A DNA stretch of 51,845 nt. Origin: a virus. Location of the stretch: positions 1 through 51,845 of the IMG/VR virus record IMGVR_UViG_3300035670_013246, one strand, 5' to 3'. How positions within the stretch are numbered: the first letter of the stretch is position 1; the number at the start of each line of letters is the position of its first letter. Positions 48,301-51,845 of this stretch are shown here, piece after piece. Position numbers and translations under genes: made by a program. The notes under the pieces are model-generated. The model was given only the letters and a program-made list of their open reading frames with translations, was not told the origin of the DNA and did no database searches.

Positions 48301-49106
48301 ACGAAGCCAAAGCCCGGGTTGATGGGGATGGGGCGCTGAGCAAGCAAATCCAGACCACCCAGGCGTCGCTGGGCACGACCAATGCGGCTGTGCAGCAGGT
48401 TGCGACGGCTCAGGCGAACATGAAGGGAATGCTCAACGCCCAGTACACCCTGCGGGTGCAGGTTAATAACCAGTACGGTGTTCATCATTTCGCAGGATTT
48501 GGCATCGGAATCAACGAACAAAACGGCGTTGTTCAGTCCGCTTTTGCTGTCTATTCCGACCAGTTCATTTTGCTGAATGCGAATGGCGGTGGGCTCTCGT
48601 CACCGTTCTCTGTCGTGGGTGGTCAGACATTTATTGCTGACGCGTACATTCGGAGCGCCAGTATTGGCAACGCGAAGATCGCAGACGGTGCCATCACGGC
48701 CGCCAAGATCGGGGTGGCCGAAATTGACACGCTGCGCATCCGTGGCAACGCCGTCACGGTGCCGGTATCGGCTAATAACCCCGGGAATGTGCTCGGCGTC
48801 GGTGTAGGTCAGTGGCAAAACCTGATCGCCATCGGCGTGCAAATGGACGAGGGTGGATTCATCACTGCCCAGTACAGCTGTTATCAAGGGTTTGGCAGCG
48901 GTATCCGTAAATACATGTTCCAGATGGATATCAACGGCTTGGTGATCGCTCAAGGTGGCGGCGACTGGGCGGATGGTTTCCCCAACCTGATGGGATCGAT
49001 CGGTGTGGGTCCGGGTTACTTCGTCATCACGGTGAAGTGGTGGGGGGAGAACTCGGGGGTAGGCGTTCAGAACCACACCCTTTACGCAATGGGAACCAAA
49101 CGATGA
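39306..49106 (+). CDS. Giant J-type central tail tip protein with repeated modules (3266 aa)
   Basis: The first ~610 residues are the conserved tail-hub part of lambda gpJ (TNIGKILIAVGEGEFDEEPTDRDIYLDNTPI, VDKWEMYRIAQYCDQQVPNG, REALEFNPSKF-like end), then two fibronectin III-like domains (to ~820). From ~830 a coiled-coil shaft begins. The region ~1040-3000 alternates a ~60-aa unit (RLAQNLWIDTTGNANTPKRW; copies near 1049, 1474, 1781, 2124, 2704) with jelly-roll-like modules: type B (ENLVYNPSFE; ~1234, 1885, 2465), type C (PYLRIRLRRRNT; ~1575, 2805) and one unique D (~2230-2423). Residues ~3040-3266 form a DUF1983-like base and receptor-binding tip. Lambda J has 1132 residues, so this protein is almost three times as long. 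It should recognise surface polysaccharide or a porin. Confidence 0.92.
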   Translation: MGPADHVAITGAKGGSSKPKTPVEAPDSLQSTNIGKILIAVGEGEFDEEPTDRDIYLDNTPIMDASGSVNFPGVRWEWRSGSIEQDYIQGIPAIENETTVNVELRSDNPFARALSNIQLSAVRVRMAWPRLAQQDSSGNTNGYRIEYAIDIATDGGAYVEAHLGAVDGKTTNGYQRSVRVNLPKATSGWMLRVRRITPNANSGTVADTMTIAGYTEIIDQKLRYPNTALLYIEFDAQQFQNIPAVTVKCKAKRWPVPTNYDPVARTYAGVWDGTFKQAWTNNPAFVTYGLCVEDRFGLGKRIKSWMVDKWEMYRIAQYCDQQVPNGQGGQEPRFLCDMNLQGRAEAWTLLRDLSAIYRGMVYWAHGSLFMQADMPRAQDIDYVFTRANVIDGEFVYGGAERNTHYSRALVSYDNPANNYDTDVIPVTDNTLQRRYRDRPVEISAIGCTRASEAQRRGKWALLSNNQDRTVTFKTGMEGRIPLPGYVIPVADELVAGRPNGGRISAAAGRVVTLDRDTPIKAGDRLILNLPNGTAQARTVQSVAGRAVTVTTAYGVQPEPELQWAIDYHDLAVQLFRVLKTTRTQEGEYEITALEFNPSKFAAIDTGAKLDERPISVIPVTTVQPPASVTLSSAHMIDQGLAVSTMTIAWPAVEGAVAYDVEWRKDNGNWVRVQRTGAASVDVVGIYAGAYLARVRAVSAFDSTSIWKSSALTQLNGKEGLPAAVTFLTTESLLFGIGIKWGFPAGAEDTQRTELWYSEGAELDKATKLADLAYPQNEHVMQGLRAGQTFYFWVRLVDRTGNVGPWYPVGGAVVSGQASADAGPILEQIAKQITETELGKELTERIDLIDKNGPGSVNERVGEVRNELNEQIAEVNSSIQSVNDSLTAARDDLQLQINAVDQDVEAAKVALQQQIAAVDQEVDAAKADLQQQINSVSVLAGSLPYNKDKAYSINQGTLGADGKLYQALKAVPKNNPPPNATYWTDVGQAIVTAAGTAARVSKVETDVTTLDGKTTAQATQLNGLQTSLTTINQNVTTAQQAAEAANTLAGGKGKVIIQAAAPAVADRLAQNLWIDTTGNANTPKRWSGSAWVAVTDKAATDAAAAAASALALAQTKADATVVNNLTLRVSDAEGKLVAEGQRLDGMQTSLDGKATSAALQQVTSRVTATEGKNATQDQQISSQSSAIVSLTDSVAKKAEVSTVQALSNVVNQQGQDLAAQGQSLVSINAALPTMGGENLVYNPSFERQTDNNGVAQAWWHDRSSNVGSSVPSLVPSKLAAGVAQRLDVTDIPTNGWARVYLRASLKAIKVRPGAVYTASVYMRGTAGLRILAQVYSRDAAGVNSVSWPGNRVDAAETWQRVSVTFTATDQTVDVWPAAVVYGGAGVTAGFIEVDQYQLEEGSQASGWRDNGQVEAGNQAATAAAVDAMSAKVTQQGADLASVSSKTTSLENSLTTTNGNVTTAQQAAQAASDAAGAKGKVLYQSTAPAVADRLAQNLWIDTTGNANTPKRWNGSTWVAVSDKVATDAAAAAASALSQVATKAEASAVNSLTNRVISAEGTLTSNSSDITQLKNSLSAAQSFVAGKAWEFTGSARGWFGTISGSTFVAGPLFATASNCPNLQCNFTPTFPGAENPYLRIRLRRRNTARAGAQMYWANEDGGLAEARRMAWTINTATTDWQDIEIDLSGHTGWTGKNILAIRLDMMSAADTTGEMDIAYIAVGRRSVAASAEAVSSLSSAVSDADGKLTSQGGSIVSLQNGLTTTNQGVTAAQQAAQAAATAAGAKGEVIYGSTAPAADKRLAQNLWIDTTGNANTPKRWSGSGWVAVSDKVATDAAAAAQSALTEVAKKADASTVQALSNVVNQHGQDLTAQGQSLTEIKVSIGQAGGENWIYNPSFEKQGSNGFAEGWAAAGASGVNTTASLVASAMAAGEIAQRIDVTGISASAWSRIGNPSARRIEVTRGTPVTMSAFVRGTPGVNVRCEIQFLNSAGVGISGVPVAANTPLTSEFARISHSVVPPQGAVRCNYFVTIYGTASINAGFMEVDRTQIEFSPVMTGWRDNGAVNSAAAAATSTAVQNLSGRVDQTESSLTAQSGAVVSLQNGLTTTNGNVTAAQQAAQAAATAAGAKGEVIYGAAAPAADKRLAQNLWIDTTGNANMPKRWSGSAWVPVTDKVATDAAAAAASALSQVANKADASAVQALTNTVSQQGQQITADGQALVSINANLSQRLDNSPTKVYQSVFSDMALDKWVSTNSGAGSTASFSNVAGNASGATLTLSGGGSNATWWGASTRKIRFDPERLYKLTVRVQQLTLGKGAPVTYAGLDGFAEDGVTRITTTGTSGVGSSHYVVINGRPQPQGEWVTHTSYVKGHTVGSETGGAGAGTVADPKRMKAGVAWISPMVIAGYSMVGGDLAVDFFTIDDVTEQAQIDSNATATSALTGRVTLTEQGLTSASGQLTELTNSIGDAGSENLVFNPSFEKVDPGTPGMADGWWYDGTASGGRTPTLVQSSLASGFAQRLDVTGLTPTTWARVYVKSVARFKPVPGKTYTASVYLRGTPGLRILPQVYGTSEAGSGLETWPGARVDATESWVRLSVTFTPGSATARIYAAFVVYGGASVSGGYIEADRYQIEEGSRVTGWRDNGQAMSAQQSATSAAVESLTSTVSQQGSTLSSVGSRTTSLENSLTTTNGNVTAAQQAAQAASDAAGAKGKVLYQSTAPAVADRLAQNLWIDTTGNANTPKRWNGSTWVAVSDKVATDAAAAAAAANALAATKADASAVNLLTNRVSNAEGVLSSQSSDITQLKNSFGTAQPFVAGKAWEFIGSTQGWVGTIAGSTFTAGPLFATASKCPNLQCNFTPAIAGAENPYLRIRLRRRNTTRAGAQMYWANEDGGLAEARRMAWTINLTTNDWQDIEFDLSGHAGWNGKNIIAIRLDMMNAVDSSGEIDVAYIAVGRRSAAASAQAVASLESNVTQQGGKLTAEGLRIDGLYTSVGDANAAIQNEAKARVDGDGALSKQIQTTQASLGTTNAAVQQVATAQANMKGMLNAQYTLRVQVNNQYGVHHFAGFGIGINEQNGVVQSAFAVYSDQFILLNANGGGLSSPFSVVGGQTFIADAYIRSASIGNAKIADGAITAAKIGVAEIDTLRIRGNAVTVPVSANNPGNVLGVGVGQWQNLIAIGVQMDEGGFITAQYSCYQGFGSGIRKYMFQMDINGLVIAQGGGDWADGFPNLMGSIGVGPGYFVITVKWWGENSGVGVQNHTLYAMGTKR
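43647..43876 (+). repeat. 230-bp near-identical DNA repeat in the J gene (copy 1)
   Basis: Matches 47340-47569 with only a handful of differences, mostly third-position. The copies are 3693 bp apart, exactly 1231 codons, so recombination between them would remove modules without breaking the frame. Confidence 0.85.
47340..47569 (+). repeat. 230-bp near-identical DNA repeat in the J gene (copy 2)
   Basis: Second copy of 43647-43876. Both are followed by a type C module (44029 and 47719), so the duplicated block may be larger: repeat unit plus module. Confidence 0.85.
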
Positions 49107-49483
49107 GCAGCATTGAGCACTATGTAGCCTATGAGACTGACGGCCGGATTGTGTTTGCCGTCAGCTGCCCGCCCGAGCACGGCAAGAAGATCATCAGGCT
49201 AAACACCGATCGCCCCTACATCCAGGTGGCCACCCCGGCACGTCCGGCCGAGCACTTTGTGTTGGGCCAGATGCTCAAGGAGCGCCCCCAGATGGGGGCG
49301 GTTATCCAGGGGCACTGGTTAAAGGGCGTGCATGAAGGTGCCGCCGTCAACATCGAGAGTGAAACCTACACCGCTGACGGCAGTGACATCGAGCTGGAAT
49401 TCTCGGCGCCGGGTACCTATCAAGTCACGGTCAGCCTTTGGCCCTACCGCGACCAGGAGTTCACCTTTGAAAATTCAGCATAA
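49103..49483 (+). CDS. Tail-associated protein after J (126 aa)
   Basis: The ATG overlaps the J stop. The product (MSSIEHYVAYETDGRIVFAVSCPPEHG...VATPARPAEHFVLGQML...GTYQVTVSLWPYRDQEFTFEN) looks like a small beta-rich domain of the type encoded next to tail fibre genes. It may be a tip accessory or assembly chaperone; no family is assigned. Confidence 0.7.
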   Translation: MSSIEHYVAYETDGRIVFAVSCPPEHGKKIIRLNTDRPYIQVATPARPAEHFVLGQMLKERPQMGAVIQGHWLKGVHEGAAVNIESETYTADGSDIELEFSAPGTYQVTVSLWPYRDQEFTFENSA

Positions 49484-49637
49484 GAGCGACCACACCAAGC
49501 GCCGTGCGGCCGAGTATCCGCCGGTGGAGGAACAACTGGACATGCTGTGGCATGCCATGAATCAAGGGCATATGCCCAAAGCAGAACCGTTTTTCTCGAC
49601 CCTGCAGCAGATCAAGCAGCAATACCCCAAGGCTTGA
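49467..49637 (+). CDS. XkdW-like small tail protein (56 aa), TTG start
   Basis: AGGAG lies eight bases before a TTG at 49467, within the end of the previous gene. The product contains RRAAEYPPVEEQLDMLWHAMNQGHMPKAEPFF and QQIKQQYPK, the pattern of XkdW-type proteins encoded after tail fibres. The frame is open upstream, but that part is a shadow of the previous gene. Confidence 0.72.
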   Translation: MKIQHKSDHTKRRAAEYPPVEEQLDMLWHAMNQGHMPKAEPFFSTLQQIKQQYPKA

Positions 49638-49657
49638 ACCCAAGCCAACTACCCAAT

Positions 49658-49684
49658 GCCCGCCATCGAGCGGGCTTCTTTTTG
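49658..49684 (+). terminator. Terminator-like hairpin before the 49700 gene
   Basis: GCCCGC-CATCGA-GCGGGC followed by TTCTTTTTG. The ribosome site CTGGAGA follows directly. Confidence 0.72.
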
Positions 49685-49699
49685 TCTGGAGATTGACCC

Positions 49700-49918
49700 A
49701 TGCCTTTCGTAGCCATCAACGCAACCAACCTGTACGACGCCGCCAACCTGATTCCGTACGCCACCCAGGAGCAGGCCGACACCCGCGCCCGGGAAATCCT
49801 GCAGCAGTTCCCTGCCGCCCAGGTGCTGGTGGCCAAGGTGCTCAGCGAGTACCGGGCCACCGTGACCGTAACTGTTCAGGATCCGGCTGAGCCGGAGGCT
49901 GAAGCTCCTGCCGCCTGA
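49700..49918 (+). CDS. Unknown small protein before the endolysin (72 aa)
   Basis: MPFVAINATNLYDAANLIPYATQEQADTRAREILQQFPAAQVLVAKVLSEYRATVTVTVQD followed by an acidic Pro/Ala tail. It looks like a small alpha-beta domain. CTGGAGA precedes the ATG and terminator-like hairpins lie on both sides, so it is a separately bounded unit. No family recognised. Confidence 0.68.
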   Translation: MPFVAINATNLYDAANLIPYATQEQADTRAREILQQFPAAQVLVAKVLSEYRATVTVTVQDPAEPEAEAPAA

Positions 49919-49938
49919 CATAGCTGACCCCTACCAAG

Positions 49939-49962
49939 CCCGCCAAGTGCGGGTTTTTTTTT
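49939..49962 (+). terminator. Terminator-like hairpin before the endolysin
   Basis: CCCGC-CAAGT-GCGGG followed by nine T, the strongest U-run in the late region. The endolysin ribosome site TGGAG follows four bases later. Confidence 0.78.
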
Positions 49963-49979
49963 GCCTGGAGAAAACCCAA

Positions 49980-50411
49980 ATGCGAACATCGCAACGCGGC
50001 TTGAGCCTCATCAAGTCGTTCGAGGGCCTGCGCCTGCAGGCCTATCAGGATTCAGTAGGTGTCTGGACCATTGGCTACGGTGCTACCCGCGGCGTGAAGG
50101 CCGGCATGAAGATCAGCAAGGAGCAGGCCGAGCGCATGCTGCTGAACGACGTACAGCGCTTCGAGCCAGAAGTGCAGCGCTTGATCACTGTTCCGCTGAG
50201 CCAAAACCAGTGGGACGCCCTGATGAGCTTCACCTACAACTTGGGTGCGGCGAATCTCGAATCGTCCACGCTCCGCCAGTTGCTGAATGCTGGCAACTAC
50301 GCATCTGCTGCAGAGCAGTTCCCGCGCTGGAACAAGGCTGGCGGGCAGGTGCTGGCCGGCCTGGTCCACCGGCGGGCCGCTGAGCGAGATCTGTTCCTGG
50401 GGGCAGCGTGA
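49980..50411 (+). CDS. Endolysin, GH24 lysozyme (143 aa)
   Basis: The T4-type lysozyme triad is present: Glu15 in SFEGLRL, Asp24 in YQDSVGVW, Thr30 in TIGYG. The enzyme cleaves the NAM-NAG bonds of peptidoglycan. No signal peptide is seen, so it needs the holin for release. I start at the ATG at 49980, nine bases after TGGAG. The stop overlaps the Rz start. Confidence 0.93.
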   Translation: MRTSQRGLSLIKSFEGLRLQAYQDSVGVWTIGYGATRGVKAGMKISKEQAERMLLNDVQRFEPEVQRLITVPLSQNQWDALMSFTYNLGAANLESSTLRQLLNAGNYASAAEQFPRWNKAGGQVLAGLVHRRAAERDLFLGAA

Positions 50412-50917
50412 ACGGCTGGGTGCTCTCTGGAGTGTTAGCGCTGTTGCTGGTGACCCACTGGGCGGCGTACGAACACGGTCGATCGGTTGAACTTGCCCAG
50501 GCTGACCAGAAATCAGCGAAACGGGACAGCGGCGACCGACTCGCCGAAGTGATTGGCGAGCGCGCGGCGCGTCTGGAAGAACACCGCAGCACAGATGCGC
50601 AACAAGAGGCGAGGGTAAAAGGCTATGAAGAAAGAAAGGTTGCTGATGCTGGCGCTGCTGACGCCGATGCTGCTGGCCAGCGGTTGCGCCACGAAGCCGG
50701 AAAGCTCGCTTCCACCGTCAGTTGCTCCGGCACGGATACCGCCGCTATCGCCCGAGGCCAGGCAGCCACCCGCGCCGCCATGGTGCTCTCCGAGCTGCTC
50801 TCACGGGCTGATGAACGAGCGGGAGAGTTGGCGCGGGCTTTTGACCGGGCACGAATAGCAGGCCAGCAGTGCGAGCGAGAGTACGACTCGTTGGTAAGGC
50901 GGGCACCGCGATCATAG
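50408..50917 (+). CDS. Rz: Rz-like inner-membrane spanin, DUF2514-like (169 aa)
   Basis: The GTG start overlaps the endolysin stop. Residues ~3-20 (GWVLSGVLALLLVTHWAAY) are a membrane anchor and the rest is an extended charged coiled coil (KSAKRDSGDRLAEVIGERAARLEEHRS...). In DUF2514/Rz proteins this spans the periplasm and pairs with an outer-membrane lipoprotein to fuse the membranes at lysis. The partner is encoded inside this gene in another frame. Confidence 0.87.
   Translation: MNGWVLSGVLALLLVTHWAAYEHGRSVELAQADQKSAKRDSGDRLAEVIGERAARLEEHRSTDAQQEARVKGYEERKVADAGAADADAAGQRLRHEAGKLASTVSCSGTDTAAIARGQAATRAAMVLSELLSRADERAGELARAFDRARIAGQQCEREYDSLVRRAPRS
50625..50858 (+). CDS. Rz1: Rz1-like outer-membrane spanin lipoprotein nested in Rz (77 aa)
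   Basis: The frame lies entirely within Rz in a different phase. It begins MKKERLLMLALLTPMLLASGC, a lipoprotein signal with Cys21, and continues with a proline-rich stretch (SSLPPSVAPARIPPLSPEARQPPAPP), the hallmark of Rz1. GAAAG precedes the ATG. A nested Rz1 is a known arrangement in lambda. Confidence 0.88.
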   Translation: MKKERLLMLALLTPMLLASGCATKPESSLPPSVAPARIPPLSPEARQPPAPPWCSPSCSHGLMNERESWRGLLTGHE

Positions 50918-51013
50918 CTCTGCTTGGAGGGGCGTGACCATGCGGTAAAAAAGAAGTGAATTTTTCGCCCGCTTTGTAGCTCCATTGACGGTGATTCTAT
51001 GGAGGAGAGTCCA
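50918..51013. other. Intergenic stretch after the lysis cassette
   Basis: This 96-base gap holds no gene and no convincing attachment site. It includes an A-rich and T-rich block (AAAAAAGAAGTGAATTTTT) that may carry the promoter of the next gene, and ends with GGAGGAGAG. Confidence 0.4.
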
Positions 51014-51298
51014 ATGGCAGAGCACAAACTTTACATAATTGAGTATGAGCTTCACGGTGATTACCGGACGTTCATCATCCGGCAGGAGCGAATGGACAAC
51101 GTTGAGGCTTGGCATTGGGCGAGTTGCGATGCCGGAGTTGGCGTAATTCCCAGGTTCGGTCAGCACAACATCAAGAAGGTCAGTCGCCCAATGGCTGAGC
51201 GCTATGGGATATCCAAGGTGCGGTGGCGCCCTAGTGGGCAAGGCCCTGAGTTTGTGGCGCCTGCGATTGATATGAAGAGGTTTTCCGCCGCTCCTTGA
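51014..51298 (+). CDS. DUF6555-like small protein (95 aa)
   Basis: GGAGGAGAG precedes the ATG. The product contains KLYIIEYELHGDYRTFIIRQERMDNVEAWHWASCDAGVGVIPRFG and SRPMAERYGI, which matches my recollection of the Pseudomonas DUF6555 family. The family has no known function. Since it also occurs on chromosomes, this gene may be prophage cargo or already host DNA. Confidence 0.68.
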   Translation: MAEHKLYIIEYELHGDYRTFIIRQERMDNVEAWHWASCDAGVGVIPRFGQHNIKKVSRPMAERYGISKVRWRPSGQGPEFVAPAIDMKRFSAAP

Positions 51299-51431
51299 AG
51301 TCCGCAGCCCTGAGAGGGTTTGCCAGGGCGGCATCCGCCCTGGTGCTCCCAATTGATGCGGCCAAATGCCGCCATCGACCGATGATTCTGAACCTGAAAC
51401 ACTCAGAGCTTCGTCGTAGCTGGAGAACCAG
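51299..51431. other. Intergenic stretch with a strong hairpin
   Basis: CCAGGGCGG-CAT-CCGCCCTGG (51323-51343) is a perfect 9-bp stem without a U-run. No copy of the dusA attachment core is seen here. Confidence 0.5.
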
Positions 51432-51845
51432 ATGAAAGTCGACACTGATGGGCTGTCATTGTCAGGACTGACTGTATTAGTTGTCGAAGATGATGAGATT
51501 CTTCGAACATTGCTGGTAGCAATCTTGGCTGAGATGGAGGCCACGTGTGTGGGGTTCGGCAATGCCGACGACGCCCTTATTCATCTCCTTGCATCTCAGG
51601 GTTCCTGCTCTCTGATGATCGTCGACCACCATATTCCTGGTTGCATCAAGGGAATGGAGTTTATCTCCATGGCTCATGAAAAATGGCCAAGGGTCCCAGC
51701 GATTTTGACCTCCGGTTCTCCTTTGGACGTGTCGACTATCACACCACCCATCAGCTATCTTTTTAAGCCTTGGTCCATCGAGGAGCTTGTTATGACTATT
51801 AACCGGGCGCTAGCGTACGAGACGCGTGCCGGCTCTGCCGACTAA
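51432..51845 (+). CDS. Single-domain response regulator (137 aa)
   Basis: A complete receiver domain with no output domain: acidic pocket Glu19-Asp20-Asp21 (VVEDDE), phosphoacceptor Asp65 (MIVDHHIPG), Thr93/Ser94 (LTSGS) and Lys112 (LFKPWS). CheY-like proteins of this type act by binding partner proteins. CTGGAG precedes the ATG, and the stop codon is the last base of the window. Whether it is prophage cargo or host DNA cannot be decided, because the right attachment site is not seen. Confidence 0.85.
   Translation: MKVDTDGLSLSGLTVLVVEDDEILRTLLVAILAEMEATCVGFGNADDALIHLLASQGSCSLMIVDHHIPGCIKGMEFISMAHEKWPRVPAILTSGSPLDVSTITPPISYLFKPWSIEELVMTINRALAYETRAGSAD

Noticed and set aside
50918-51845. Right attachment site
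   Set aside because: No stretch resembling the conserved dusA codons for APMMDWTD was found on either strand at the right end.

Overview
The window is almost entirely one lambda-like siphoviral prophage (HK97/D3-type head, lambda-type tail tip) integrated at the 5' end of dusA in a Pseudomonas, most likely of the P. putida/fluorescens group. The host side is visible only at the left edge: the first 39 codons of transaldolase (tal) and dusA, both on the minus strand. The Pseudomonas assignment rests on recalled similarity of the Tal, DusA and NdpA sequences, on high GC, and on families I associate with Pseudomonas (DUF1654, DUF6555, PrtN-like). The right attachment site was not found, so the prophage or its right boundary probably continues beyond 51.8 kb.

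Layout. 0-1.3 kb: tal fragment, dusA and the candidate left attachment site. 1.3-2.8 kb: tyrosine integrase divergent from dusA, then a PrtN-like small protein. 2.9-13.1 kb: a long leftward early region with adenine-type and cytosine DNA methyltransferases, a phage NdpA homologue, SSB, a ribosome-modulation-factor-like peptide, a membrane-anchored LuxR-type protein and many small unknowns, often with 4-base start/stop overlaps. Three small rightward genes are embedded in it, two with their own candidate promoters. Leftward transcription probably starts at pL near 13.08 kb. 13.2-15.2 kb: a DUF1654 gene, then an AT-rich rightward cassette of a 60-aa protein and two different Doc/Fic-like proteins. 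15.2-17.2 kb: immunity region with a fossil of a repressor 3' end, two small leftward genes, a CI/LexA-like repressor and a Cro-like protein. Three promoters (pL, the 13.2-kb promoter and pR) carry a CAC-N5-GTG operator between -35 and -10.

17.3-22.3 kb: rightward replication and nin-like region with an O-like initiator containing a candidate origin, a DnaC-like loader, YbcO and VRR-NUC nucleases, a second tyrosine recombinase and a Q-like antiterminator. It is followed by a late promoter and a nearby terminator arranged like lambda pR'-tR'. 22.3-32.9 kb: holin, HNH nuclease, terminases, portal, ClpP-like protease, capsid, connector genes and tail tube. The two tail-assembly-chaperone ORFs overlap at a canonical -1 frameshift heptamer (GGGAAAG), as in lambda G/GT. 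32.9-49.1 kb: tape measure, M, L, K and I homologues, a lipoprotein moron between K and I, and a 3266-residue J-type central tail protein built from repeated carbohydrate-binding-like modules. 49.1-50.9 kb: small tail-related genes, a GH24 endolysin and nested Rz/Rz1 spanins. 51.0-51.8 kb: a DUF6555-like gene and a single-domain response regulator of uncertain phage or host origin.

How it works together: the repressor holds pL and pR shut in the lysogen. On induction pR expresses Cro, the replication proteins and Q, and Q would let polymerase from the late promoter pass the downstream terminator and the terminator-like hairpins scattered among the late genes. The most unusual features are the tandem Doc-like cassette with asparagine in place of the motif acid, three long inverted repeats ahead of the membrane LuxR-type gene, the giant modular tail tip, and a decayed repressor end beside the Doc cassette that suggests modular replacement.
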